DNA from: an uncultured Flammeovirgaceae bacterium
GTDB taxonomy: Bacteria > Bacteroidota > Bacteroidia > Cytophagales > Cyclobacteriaceae
Assembly: GCA_937883755.1 (NCBI GenBank)
Contig: CAKZYA010000006.1
Location: forward strand, 1-64,000
Length of the DNA stretch: 64,000 nt
Direction: 5' to 3'
Positions within the stretch are counted from its first letter, which is position 1, and every line of letters begins with the position of its first letter. Below, one piece after another: positions 54,507 to 62,109 of this stretch. Made by a program: the position numbers and the translations under genes. The notes beneath the pieces were generated by a model. The model made no database searches, was not told where the DNA came from, and saw only the letters and a program-made list of their open reading frames with translations.

Positions 54507-54914
54507 ATGGAAAATTATGTGCGTGTAAACCGAGAGGAATTCCCACTGATAGTTGTCACCTTTACCGGAGCAAAAGCAACTCCTCCTAACTTTCAGCACT
54601 ATTTAGATGAGTTGCGCGCTAACTACGACCGGGAGCAACCATTGGCCTTAGTGTTTGATGCCACCTCAGCCAAAGTACCCGGCATCGCTTATCAGAAAAA
54701 GCAAGGGGAGTGGATGCGCGATCATCAAGACCTTATCAAGACGTACTGTCGGGGTATTGCCTATATTATTCCGAGTGCAGTCATCCGTAATGTGTTGAAG
54801 CTGATATTCAAGATTCAGCGTGACCCAGTACCCAACCAGGTATTTTCTAACCGAGAAGAGGGTATAGCTTGGGCGAAAGCGCAACTAGAAGCAGATCGTC
54901 ATCACGTTGGCTAA
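54507..54914 (+). CDS. STAS-like/SpoIIAA-type small protein
   Basis: About 135 aa. The start MENYVRVNREEFPLIVVTFTGAKATP at 54507 is preferred; the frame also opens 21 codons upstream. The alternating beta/alpha pattern with LALVFDATSAKVPG is like SpoIIAA/STAS-fold proteins, in which a small charged ligand or phosphate is bound. The C-terminal part (VFSNREEGIAWAKAQLEADR) matches the last helix of that group. Function unknown. Confidence 0.6.
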   Translation: MENYVRVNREEFPLIVVTFTGAKATPPNFQHYLDELRANYDREQPLALVFDATSAKVPGIAYQKKQGEWMRDHQDLIKTYCRGIAYIIPSAVIRNVLKLIFKIQRDPVPNQVFSNREEGIAWAKAQLEADRHHVG

Positions 54915-55078
54915 TGTTGCTTTCTTTCTGCCTAAGTACTGAGACAAAAAGACGTTATACATTTCCCCCTTCGTAAAAGAAGCCGCCGCTGGACAAGGAG
55001 ATTTCTAATAATGATGGCTCCTGTCCATCCAATACTGATATTGATTAATCTGTCACTTTCTAGGCACGATCAGTTGAT

Positions 55079-55201
55079 AAATCCCCCTACCCCCTTTTAT
55101 GAAAGGGGGAGGTAGCAAACGAGTTAAATTAAGCCTATGATGCAAACTTGTAATGCTAGATTATCCATTCCCCCTTTTCCAAAGGGGGGGCGGGGGGATT
55201 T
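55079..55201. repeat. BIME-like inverted pair A (C5/G5 hairpins)
   Basis: Left unit 55079-55110 begins AAATCCCCCTA and contains CCCCCTTT/AAAGGGGG as a hairpin (55090-55097 with 55102-55109). Right unit 55169-55201 is the same design inverted and ends GGGGGGATTT. About 58 bp of unique sequence lie between them. Confidence 0.75.
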
Positions 55202-55326
55202 AGTCCAAAGCGCATTAACTAAATGATATTGGTATAAATAGCTATTATCAATTTAGTTATATCCCACTGCGTACTATGAGCAGATGAGAAGTTAAGTACC
55301 CAATCAGATTAAAGTATAAATTTTAC

Positions 55327-55400
55327 CGTCACCGCGAGCGATAGCGTGGCGGTCTCCCACGGCATGAGATCGCTTCGTTGCTTCGCGCCTCGCGATGACG
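55327..55400. repeat. Long interspersed palindrome, copy 1
   Basis: Imperfect palindrome beginning CGTCACCGCGAGCGATAGCG and ending CGCCTCGCGATGACG. Same family as 57900-57992 and 61982-62063, resembling the widespread GTCATTGCGAGCG...CGCAATGAC repeats. Confidence 0.7.
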
Positions 55401-55462
55401 AATTTGTTACCTTTAATTTTGGTCGTGTACTTATTCGTTCAGCGACCGAGTTCTTGAGGAAA

Positions 55463-56557
55463 TTAGAGATACTCATTAATGAGGGAGTCCGTTTTACCGA
55501 CTAAGTTATTCTCCCACAGAGTAGTGCGGTTCATAAATATGGCAAAAGTGAGAGGCTTATTTAGATAGCGTTTTACATACGTGTTGGTTCCAAACCAACC
55601 GCCTGAGTGGCTGGCAGTGCTATCGGTTACTCCCCAACCCATAGCGTATGCTCTTTCTGTACCGTTTACCTCGTGGGTAGAGCTAGGTTTGAAAATCAGC
55701 TGATGTGTTTTGCTGGAGAAAATGGTCTCATTACGTAGAGCCTGATCGTACTTAAAATAATCGTTAATACTAGTGTATACAGCACCGTCACCCATAACAC
55801 CGTTCATAAAAAACCCATCCACCTGGTTAAATTCACTAAGGCTGTCTTTCTGATAACAAAAAGCTCGTTCCGGTATTTCAATGGGTTGGGCCAGATTGAA
55901 GTAATTAGTCCCCGGCATTCCTGCCTTGGTAAATACGTTTTCCTTAGCGTACTTTGAGAATTCCGTACCGCTCACTTTTTCAACAATTAGCGCTAGCATC
56001 AAATAGGCAGTGTTTGAATACTCCCATTGATCTCCTGGTTCAAATACTGGATCGGGGTTGGTAGCTAGCCAGTCCAGTACATCTTTATTTTCCATAATGT
56101 TGGTTGTGTCCCAGTTTGCTGCAAAGTGTTGATAATAGTCAGGTAACCCCGAAGTATGATTTAGTAGATGCTCAATGCTTATATCCTTGAATATTGGATA
56201 AGGTAAGTAGCTGAAAGCCTCATCATCTAACGACAGTTTTCCTTCATCGACCAAAGACAATATACATAAAGCTGTGAACTGCTTGCTTACCGAAGCCATC
56301 CGTAAGTTGGTACTGGTGGTAATAGGTTGCCCCGTTTCCGTATCCCGTAAGCCGTAGCCTTTTCCAATAAGCATTTCTCCGTTGCTGGCTACCAGCAAGG
56401 CTGCGCCGGGTTCATCACTTCCTACTTCAGCATTAAACAGTGAATCCAAACTCGCTTGAAGCTCCTCTAATCCAAATGGTTCTGTTGCTGCTGCTTTATC
56501 AGACGGAGGATTACAGGATACAAAAGCAATGACAAATACTAGTAAGGGAAGCTTCAT
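55463..56557 (-). CDS. Class C beta-lactamase-family serine hydrolase (lipoprotein)
   Basis: A 364-aa lipoprotein (lipobox FVSC, Cys15) of the AmpC/PBP4-like serine hydrolase fold. The nucleophile motif is S89-V-S-K92 (RMASVSKQFTAL), the second motif YSN lies in WEYSNTAYL, and the third is HSGGWFG. All three are intact. Substrates may be D-amino-acid peptides or esters; a resistance role is not implied. It is flanked by palindromic repeats and lies in the repeat-rich zone. Confidence 0.88.
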   Translation of the reverse strand: MKLPLLVFVIAFVSCNPPSDKAAATEPFGLEELQASLDSLFNAEVGSDEPGAALLVASNGEMLIGKGYGLRDTETGQPITTSTNLRMASVSKQFTALCILSLVDEGKLSLDDEAFSYLPYPIFKDISIEHLLNHTSGLPDYYQHFAANWDTTNIMENKDVLDWLATNPDPVFEPGDQWEYSNTAYLMLALIVEKVSGTEFSKYAKENVFTKAGMPGTNYFNLAQPIEIPERAFCYQKDSLSEFNQVDGFFMNGVMGDGAVYTSINDYFKYDQALRNETIFSSKTHQLIFKPSSTHEVNGTERAYAMGWGVTDSTASHSGGWFGTNTYVKRYLNKPLTFAIFMNRTTLWENNLVGKTDSLINEYL

Positions 56558-56661
56558 ATTGGTTGATGTTAGTGAGTGTTAATTCTGTGCAACGAATGCT
56601 TAGCCGTAACGGTTAGGTTAAACTGTGTTTTAATGCTATATGGGTTCTGTTGGTACTTGTT

Positions 56662-57033
56662 TCATTTCTTTTCTACTCTTAGAATCTTCTCCATTTTGCG
56701 ACCTTTCGCTAGTTCATCTACCAACTTATCCAGATATCGTACTTGTCGGGTTAACGTATTATCAATTTCCTCAATTCGGTAACCGCATATTACCCCTTTT
56801 ATCAGGTGAGCATTGGGGTTTACATCTGCTTGTTGAAAGAACGCTTCAAACGTTGCTTTTTGACTGATGAGTTCTTGCAATCTATCTTCATCAAACCCTG
56901 TCAACCACTGTATTACCTGATGAAGCTCTTCTTTGGTTCTGCCTTTTTTCTCCACTTTTGTTATGTAATGGGGATAAACCGAGGAAAAAGTCATTTTTGC
57001 TATTCGCTCGTTATGCTCAGCGGTTACTTTCAT
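56662..57033 (-). CDS. DUF2200 family protein
   Basis: A 123-aa cytoplasmic protein matching DUF2200: [41 protein letters not shown] and [47 protein letters not shown]. Function unknown. A neat inverted repeat (GCTACCC-ATC-GGGTAGC, 57054-57070) lies 20 bp upstream and could be an operator or a hairpin. Confidence 0.88.
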   Translation of the reverse strand: MKVTAEHNERIAKMTFSSVYPHYITKVEKKGRTKEELHQVIQWLTGFDEDRLQELISQKATFEAFFQQADVNPNAHLIKGVICGYRIEEIDNTLTRQVRYLDKLVDELAKGRKMEKILRVEKK

Positions 57034-57053
57034 ATTATTCTTTTAACGGTTGA

Positions 57054-57070
57054 GCTACCCATCGGGTAGC
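57054..57070. promoter_or_regulatory. Perfect inverted repeat upstream of the DUF2200 gene
   Basis: GCTACCC (57054-57060), 3-nt loop, GGGTAGC (57064-57070). No T-run follows on either strand, so an operator or leader hairpin is more likely than a terminator. Confidence 0.4.
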
Positions 57071-57183
57071 CTTGCAGGCGTTTTCCTTTCAAGTTACAAT
57101 TTTCGTGCTTGGAACAACTAGTGTTCGTACTCGTTTTACGCCCAGTTGGGGCTAGATGATGTTGGCAGTAGTCTTTCAATCAT

Positions 57184-57609
57184 TCAAGCAGATGTGTCTT
57201 CAAAAGCAACTAAATACCATCTACCATCTATTCTTTTAAAATAGTAATGTACGTTTATTCCGTTTTTGATTCCATGCCATGAAAATATCCTCTCATTGGT
57301 ATCTCGTAGTCTCATGTCAAAATTGTCATAAATCTGCGACTGCTTTTCTTCTCGTAAGTAGATTGGATCATAGTTCCATTTTTCCTTCACAATCACTGTA
57401 TCCACCTGCTGATATGTATCGTAATCTATAGTCACAAATTTGACAGGAAATTTAATCCTGCTGATTTGAAATACACTATCTGCTACGAACTTATCCAGGA
57501 AGATATTAAAGTCCTCCTTATCATTCGGTTCTTTGTTTTCATCTTGCTGACCATAAGAGTAATAGAAAGCGAGGATAAGAGGGAATACTACTAAATACCT
57601 TTTTCTCAT
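57184..57609 (-). CDS. Secreted DUF4348-like protein
   Basis: A 141-aa exported protein: signal peptide to about residue 20, then DFNIFLDKFVADSVFQISRIKFPVKFVTIDYDT and RDTNERIFSWHGIKNGINVHYYFKRIDGRWYLVAFEDTS. The FxxFxxKFxxDxxFQxxRIxFP start is like DUF4348, a family of Bacteroidota proteins with an NTF2-like fold. Function unknown. On the same strand as DUF2200 but separated by 150 bp. Confidence 0.7.
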   Translation of the reverse strand: MRKRYLVVFPLILAFYYSYGQQDENKEPNDKEDFNIFLDKFVADSVFQISRIKFPVKFVTIDYDTYQQVDTVIVKEKWNYDPIYLREEKQSQIYDNFDMRLRDTNERIFSWHGIKNGINVHYYFKRIDGRWYLVAFEDTSA

Positions 57610-58123
57610 TTCATTTAGCTTACTGCCAACTTCCGTATAAACGCTATAATAGCCATTATAACAGTACTGTATGGCATATCAACGCTACACGTACTAAGTT
57701 AAGCACTGATTCTGAAAGTTTATCAACCAAATAAGGTTGCCTGATAATTTAGTACGTCGTTAAACAGCATTAAGGCTACATCAACTGTTCTAACAAGTCC
57801 ATTGGCACCGTCAGGAACTCATCAAGTACAGCTAGCAAATCTGCTTACAGTGTCAGGAGCATGAAAAGTTACTTAAGTGGCAGCAAAAACCAATTCTGGC
57901 GTCATTGCGATGAGCAAAGCGAAGAAGCAATCTTCTCATAAAACCCTTGTAGTAATATGTAGGAGACTGCTTCGCAGAGCCTCGCAGTGACGAGGTGAAA
58001 GGAGGTTAGATCTTTTTAATTTCTTAGCTGCGAACCATATTCTAAAAAGCCGCTTTTTCTTCTGTTGGGGATAGCCCGTACTTTGTAGTTGACAAGAACG
58101 TACCACCATTAACATCTATTCTT
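57610..58123. other. Gene-free stretch with one palindrome
   Basis: No useful open frame. It holds the second long GTCA-type palindrome (57900-57992). The rest is AT-rich and shows no further structure. Confidence 0.5.
57900..57992. repeat. Long interspersed palindrome, copy 2
   Basis: Begins CGTCATTGCGATGAGCAAAG and ends GAGCCTCGCAGTGACG; central part holds AAGCAATCTTCTCAT and an inverted counterpart AGGAGACTGCTTC. Same family as 55327-55400. Confidence 0.75.
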
Positions 58124-58852
58124 ATGTTTACTACTGCGGCAATATCCTTCTACCGTACAAAGGAATTCACTCAGTTTATCCGCAATACACTGATTATTGT
58201 CAATCAGCACAATCCTACTGAACTTAAGGTAAAAGGCCAATATCAAGAGCTTAATGGGCTATGCCAGCAACTAGAGAAAGCGTATGAGCTAACCGACAAT
58301 AGCCAGCTATCGCTTCAACTCACCCAGCTAGACGAACGTCGCGACCGAGCCATTATCTGCCTACGTACCCTGAGCGAAGGCTACACCCGTTACCCTAAGG
58401 CAGCCCAGCGGGAAGCAGCGGAACAACTGCTGGCGTGTATCAATCGTTACGGCAACCGTCTTTACGCCTTAAATTACAGTGCGGAAACCGCTACGCTTAA
58501 GCAACTGCTAAGTGAGTTGCAAACGCGACCGGAGTATCAGCAGGCGATAGAAACCTTACAGCTAACCGACGTAGTAAACGAGATGAAGCAAGCGAACCAG
58601 GCCTTTGAACAACTATTCGTACAACGGCTAGAAGAAACTAGCCAGTCAGAAGGACCGAGCAACCGTGAGCTGATGCGTCAGGCTACTGAGGCCTACCGTA
58701 AACTGCTGAAGCATATTGAAGCCCACACTACCTTGAACCCTTCAAACGCGTACTTGCTACTCATCGACCATATGAATGAAAATACTACTCACTTTAACGA
58801 AATGGTAGAGCGCCGAAAAAATGCTTCCGCCTCCGAGCTGATTACTGCTTAG
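58124..58852 (+). CDS. DUF6261 family protein
   Basis: A 242-aa cytoplasmic, all-helical protein. The layout LQLTQLDERRDRAIICLRTLSEGYTRYP and AQREAAEQLLACINRYGNRLYALNYSAETATLKQLLSELQ is that of DUF6261, found mostly in Bacteroidota in multiple copies per genome. No enzymatic motif. Function unknown. It lies 38 bp before the C5/G5 repeat pair that precedes the DUF559 gene. Confidence 0.75.
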   Translation: MFTTAAISFYRTKEFTQFIRNTLIIVNQHNPTELKVKGQYQELNGLCQQLEKAYELTDNSQLSLQLTQLDERRDRAIICLRTLSEGYTRYPKAAQREAAEQLLACINRYGNRLYALNYSAETATLKQLLSELQTRPEYQQAIETLQLTDVVNEMKQANQAFEQLFVQRLEETSQSEGPSNRELMRQATEAYRKLLKHIEAHTTLNPSNAYLLLIDHMNENTTHFNEMVERRKNASASELITA

Positions 58853-58889
58853 GATGCCGAGGCTACTGCTGAGTAATTGGATATGTTTT

Positions 58890-59019
58890 AAATCCCCCTA
58901 GTCCCCTTTGAAAAAGGGGGAAAAAGGGCGCAGTATCACCGATGTGATAATGAATAATTCTGATAATAGGTATTCCTTCGAGCTCCTCCCCCTTTGTAAA
59001 GGGGGATACAGGGGGATTT
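58890..59019. repeat. BIME-like inverted pair B, left of the DUF559 gene
   Basis: Left unit 58890-58921 starts AAATCCCCCTAG and holds CCCCTTT ... AAAGGGGG; right unit 58984-59019 is its inverted partner ending AGGGGGATTT. The spacer of about 62 bp is unique. The pair ends 71 bp before the DUF559 start codon. Confidence 0.8.
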
Positions 59020-59090
59020 GAACACTGCGACTTGAATGTGCAAATGACCTCGTAGTTTGATATACAGTACTAGAATCCACTATCATAGCA

Positions 59091-59456
59091 ATGGCGCAGC
59101 ACTCATATGATAAAAAACTCAAACCACTGGCGCGTCAACTTCGGAATAATTCTACGCCAGGGGAAATTAAACTGTGGAGCGAGGTGCTACGGACACGGGG
59201 TTTTTACGGTTATCAGTTTAATCGGCAGTTTACTATTGGTAACTACATCGTAGATTTCGTCTGCCGAAAGCTCAAGCTGGTGATTGAGCTAGATGATCGT
59301 TCTCACCAGTTTAAAACTGAGCAAGATGCTTTACGCGATCGGTATTTGAGCGACTTGGGATACAGGGTGGTACGCATTGCTGAGTCGGAGGTAATGCATG
59401 ATCTAAACAACGTAATCCGCACTTTAGAAAGCTATTTGCCTAAGGAAGATCAGTGA
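59091..59456 (+). CDS. DUF559 (Vsr-like, PD-(D/E)xK) endonuclease-domain protein
   Basis: A 121-aa protein almost wholly made of the DUF559 domain, related to very-short-patch-repair nucleases. The N-terminal helix LARQLRNNSTPGEIKLWSEVLR is the family signature. The PD-(D/E)xK-like core has Asp55 (NYIVDF), Glu66 and Asp68 (LVIELDDRSH), with His72 after. The stretch DDRSH departs a little from the common DGxxH. It is a single-domain protein with no DNA-binding extension. It is flanked tightly on both sides by inverted hairpin pairs (B ends 71 bp before, C starts 3 bp after the stop), an arrangement like RAYT transposase genes and REP repeats. Confidence 0.88.
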   Translation: MAQHSYDKKLKPLARQLRNNSTPGEIKLWSEVLRTRGFYGYQFNRQFTIGNYIVDFVCRKLKLVIELDDRSHQFKTEQDALRDRYLSDLGYRVVRIAESEVMHDLNNVIRTLESYLPKEDQ

Positions 59457-59458
59457 AG

Positions 59459-59625
59459 AAATCCCCCTGCACCCCCTTTACAAAGGGGGAGAAGCTCATT
59501 GGCACTTTAAATGTTTCTGACTTACCATTGCAATGAGAATTTTTTCACATACAAGATTACTCATTGTGACACTTATGTTGCAATTTCCTCTTTCCCCATT
59601 TCGTAAAGGGGGACTAGGGGGATTT
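59459..59625. repeat. BIME-like inverted pair C, right of the DUF559 gene
   Basis: Left unit 59459-59490 (AAATCCCCCTGC, then CCCCCTTT-AC-AAAGGGGG) begins 3 bp after the DUF559 stop. Right unit 59590-59625 is inverted and ends AGGGGGATTT. The spacer is about 99 bp. Confidence 0.8.
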
Positions 59626-59674
59626 TTCTACTATCTATGAGTGTGAAGCAGATAGTAAATCAAATTATTCTTTA

Positions 59675-60268
59675 ATGAAAAGTTCTAAGAAGGTATTATT
59701 TGGCAAGTCATTATTGATTGCCTCTGTCGGTACTATTGTGGTAACGGTAGTGCTGGTCTATCTAACGGGGCTGACTAGCCACCGATCGTTGCTAGATAAC
59801 TCGTTGATTTCTTTAACCGTTCTGGCTTTAGTCTTCTTTCTCTTTCTGGTCATAGGTCTATATAATGGCCTCAATGTGATAGACAATTACAGCCATAAGT
59901 TGCAACTCTCGTGGCGAAATGCCCGTCGGCGCACGCCGGGTTCTTCCTGGACATCTGACTTTCCTGATATTAGTGCCCCTGATGTTGGCGATGGGCTAGG
60001 GGCAATTGTTGTCGGTATTATCCTCTGGATTGTATTGAGCATTTTGCTAATCGCTACTCTGGTACTTCTTCAAGCTGTTGTATGGGCTACCCTGGTGTTA
60101 ATGATTATTGCTATTTATTGGGTTTTTATCCGGGGACTGAAGCTAATATTTTCTAAATCACCCCAGTGCGAGGGTAAATTTCTAAAAAGTGTGGCCTATG
60201 CATCTGGTTATACTATAATGTACGTAGGTTGGATTTACGGGATACTATATATCTCTACTTTGTTTTAA
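59675..60268 (+). CDS. Hypothetical polytopic membrane protein
   Basis: A 197-aa protein with about four to five membrane segments (about 10-32, 43-64, 108-130, 130-150, 168-190). A hydrophilic loop with NARRRTPGSSWTSDFPDISAPDVGDG lies between the second and third. No family recognised. It begins 50 bp after repeat pair C and converges with the next gene. Confidence 0.65.
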   Translation: MKSSKKVLFGKSLLIASVGTIVVTVVLVYLTGLTSHRSLLDNSLISLTVLALVFFLFLVIGLYNGLNVIDNYSHKLQLSWRNARRRTPGSSWTSDFPDISAPDVGDGLGAIVVGIILWIVLSILLIATLVLLQAVVWATLVLMIIAIYWVFIRGLKLIFSKSPQCEGKFLKSVAYASGYTIMYVGWIYGILYISTLF

Positions 60269-60284
60269 GAAGTAGTGTGCACTG

Positions 60285-60674
60285 CTATTGGGAAGGAGTG
60301 TTCTGATCTTTTTCTTTGGTAGGAATTGTATTGATGGTTATATAGAAAATCAAGCTTCCCAACGCTAGGAAAGCTACGTCCCACCAGTCGGTGGTGAATT
60401 TCTTGGAAAAGAATGGAAAAATGATTTCTGAGATTAAGGTGATGAAGACGGTGGCGACTATCACATCTAAAGCTGATAAGCGATACGCTTTTCCTCGTTT
60501 AAAGAGATACTGTCTTTCTACTAGCATTAGACTTAGTATGATTGGCATCGTCAGTAAATTATCTAGGTAGCGGTCAATCAGGGGAAAGGTAATATCCAGC
60601 CCTTTTTGCAGTACTTGATGAGCGATAAATAGTAGTGCACAAATAATAAACACGGGAGAGGTAAGAACTTTCAT
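60285..60674 (-). CDS. Small membrane protein (magnesium-citrate-transporter-like name in databases)
   Basis: A 129-aa protein with four membrane segments (about 6-22, 40-55, 70-92, 98-115) and the phrases RYLDNLLTMPIILSLMLVERQYLFKR and DWWDVAFLALGSLIFYITIN. I recall similar small Bacteroidota proteins carrying the automatic name magnesium citrate secondary transporter, but nothing here supports transport of citrate. It lies 18 bp downstream of the 68-aa gene. Confidence 0.6.
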   Translation of the reverse strand: MKVLTSPVFIICALLFIAHQVLQKGLDITFPLIDRYLDNLLTMPIILSLMLVERQYLFKRGKAYRLSALDVIVATVFITLISEIIFPFFSKKFTTDWWDVAFLALGSLIFYITINTIPTKEKDQNTPSQ

Positions 60675-60692
60675 CTGTAAGCTGTTTCTGGT

Positions 60693-60899
60693 TTAAAAGG
60701 CCGCCAGGAAAGCAATAATTAAAACAACGATAATGACCGGGGATAAGGCCGTTAATACTAATACTGCTAACGATTTGTATACCCCCTTAAAAATCTTCAC
60801 GGCTACCGAGTCGGCAGGGTTTGGCCGGAGCCATTCCTTTAGTTGAGTAAACTGTTGAATAACATATTTTCGTAACTCTGTCGCGAAGGATTGATTCAT
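60693..60899 (-). CDS. Small single-pass membrane protein
   Basis: A 68-aa protein with an amphipathic N-terminal half (TELRKYVIQQFTQLKEWLRPNP) and one C-terminal membrane segment (LAVLVLTALSPVIIVVLIIAFLAAF). No family recognised. It probably forms a two-gene unit with the four-pass protein just downstream. Confidence 0.55.
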   Translation of the reverse strand: MNQSFATELRKYVIQQFTQLKEWLRPNPADSVAVKIFKGVYKSLAVLVLTALSPVIIVVLIIAFLAAF

Positions 60900-61028
60900 G
60901 GAAATAATAAGCGATAGGGTAGAATAATGTTGGGTGATAAGAAGTTCTTAGCTGCTTAATGAGGCTCTAGTTTTTTTGGAATGTACCGAACTCGGATGAA
61001 TACTCGTGTTTTAGACTGCGAAGTAGTT

Positions 61029-61203
61029 AAATCCCCTTAGTCCCCCTTTTGAAAAAGGAGGAAAAACTCATTTGTTTTTCATATTCTTGTTCTTGCTTTA
61101 TCAGTGCATAGAGGATATTTCTTGATTAAGTGAAGTGTAATTATTTATGTATTGATATTACAGCAAACCCGCTCCCTTTTTAAAGGGGGCGTAGGGGGAT
61201 TTT
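61029..61203. repeat. BIME-like inverted pair D
   Basis: Left unit 61029-61061 (AAATCCCCTTAG, CCCCCTTTT ... AAAAAGGAGG, partly decayed); right unit about 61174-61203 (CTCCCTTTTTAAAGGGGG, ending AGGGGGATTT). The right edge lies directly against the stop codon of the barrel gene. The spacer is about 112 bp. Confidence 0.7.
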
Positions 61204-61818
61204 CTAAAAATCCAGTCGGTAGCGTACTCCGAAGTTGATTGATAAATACGTAAAACTCCGCTTCTCGGTGACGAAGTCGATGGCCTTAGTGGTAGGAGTA
61301 AACTTGATAGTAGCCATTATATCTAGTTCATCAGCAATCTCGTACAACGCACCACCCGTAATTCCCAGACCGATTGCAGTGCTTGACCTAGCATCTTCAC
61401 CACCGCCCTCAACCGCAAGTTTATTAGAAGTAAAAAACGCCCCAAATTCTAATCCAGCAAAAGGACGCAACTCCTCGTCACCAAAGATATATTCACCAAC
61501 CAGTGTTACTGGAATAGCTGAGTAACGGGCAGTAGACAAGCTTACATTAGTTCTAGCCTCCTGCGAAAGAATAGCCTCCACGCCGTTCCGTAAGTCTTTG
61601 GCGTAACCGTTGCGAACGTAGCCGATGTTCATCCCTACATTTAGGTTATCAGTAAGAGCATAACGGCTCTCTACGGTAAAATTAAAACCAACGCCCGCAA
61701 TGTCCGAAAATTTACCAATAGGAATGGCTGGGCCAAAATTTATTCCACCGGAAAATTGGGCATTCGCTGTCTGAAACCCTAGAATGAAGAGCAGAAAAGT
61801 GCAAATTAGATGTCGCAT
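61204..61818 (-). CDS. Outer-membrane beta-barrel protein (PorT/OmpW-like)
   Basis: A 204-aa exported protein: signal peptide 1-20, then eight or so beta-strands: GGINFGPAIPIGKFSDIAGVGFNFTVESRYALTDNLNVGMNIGYV, ending in INFGVRYRLDF with a terminal Phe, the barrel signature. Small barrels like this are frequent in Bacteroidota and have no single known role. It ends directly at the edge of repeat D. Confidence 0.82.
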   Translation of the reverse strand: MRHLICTFLLFILGFQTANAQFSGGINFGPAIPIGKFSDIAGVGFNFTVESRYALTDNLNVGMNIGYVRNGYAKDLRNGVEAILSQEARTNVSLSTARYSAIPVTLVGEYIFGDEELRPFAGLEFGAFFTSNKLAVEGGGEDARSSTAIGLGITGGALYEIADELDIMATIKFTPTTKAIDFVTEKRSFTYLSINFGVRYRLDF

Positions 61819-61981
61819 GATAATAATGAATTAAGTAGTGTTACTAATTGATTTCACTACTTATGCCCGTCATTATCGAAAGGTTAATGATACTACCCAA
61901 AAATGTGGGTAAAAGGAAGTACTACTGCGCGCTTCGAACGTGCAGCTTTAGGTTCAATGTACTAAGCTTCTATAACTCTGC

Positions 61982-62063
61982 CGTCATTACGAGCGATAGC
62001 GAAGTAATCTACTACTTGGGAGGAGATCACTTCGTCGCTCATCCTTCGCTTCTCGTGATGACG
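61982..62063. repeat. Long interspersed palindrome, copy 3
   Basis: Begins CGTCATTACGAGCGATAGCG and ends CGCTTCTCGTGATGACG. It shares the GAGCGATAGCG word with copy 1 and lies between the barrel gene and the 178-aa gene. An open frame of 96 codons across it on the plus strand is not considered a gene. Confidence 0.75.
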
Positions 62064-62109
62064 TGTACTTGGTTTGTTTGTTTTAGTAAAGCAGTCGCTT
62101 TCAGTACGA

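Larger units (their letters stand above)
54915..55462. other. Gene-free stretch with palindromic repeats
   Basis: No open frame of note. It contains one inverted pair of C5/G5 hairpins (55079-55110 and 55169-55201) and one long GTCA-type palindrome (55327-55400). It marks the left edge of the repeat-rich zone. Confidence 0.6.

Noticed and set aside
56580-57180. Possible integron attC sites between small minus-strand genes (GTTAGGT, GTTGAGC words)
   Set aside because: No matching RYYYAAC/GTTRRRY pairs at proper distance after each gene were found, and no integrase gene is present. The short words occur by chance.
55079-61203. CRISPR array
   Set aside because: The hairpin units are inverted pairs with unequal spacers and intervening genes, not regularly spaced direct repeats, and no cas gene is present.
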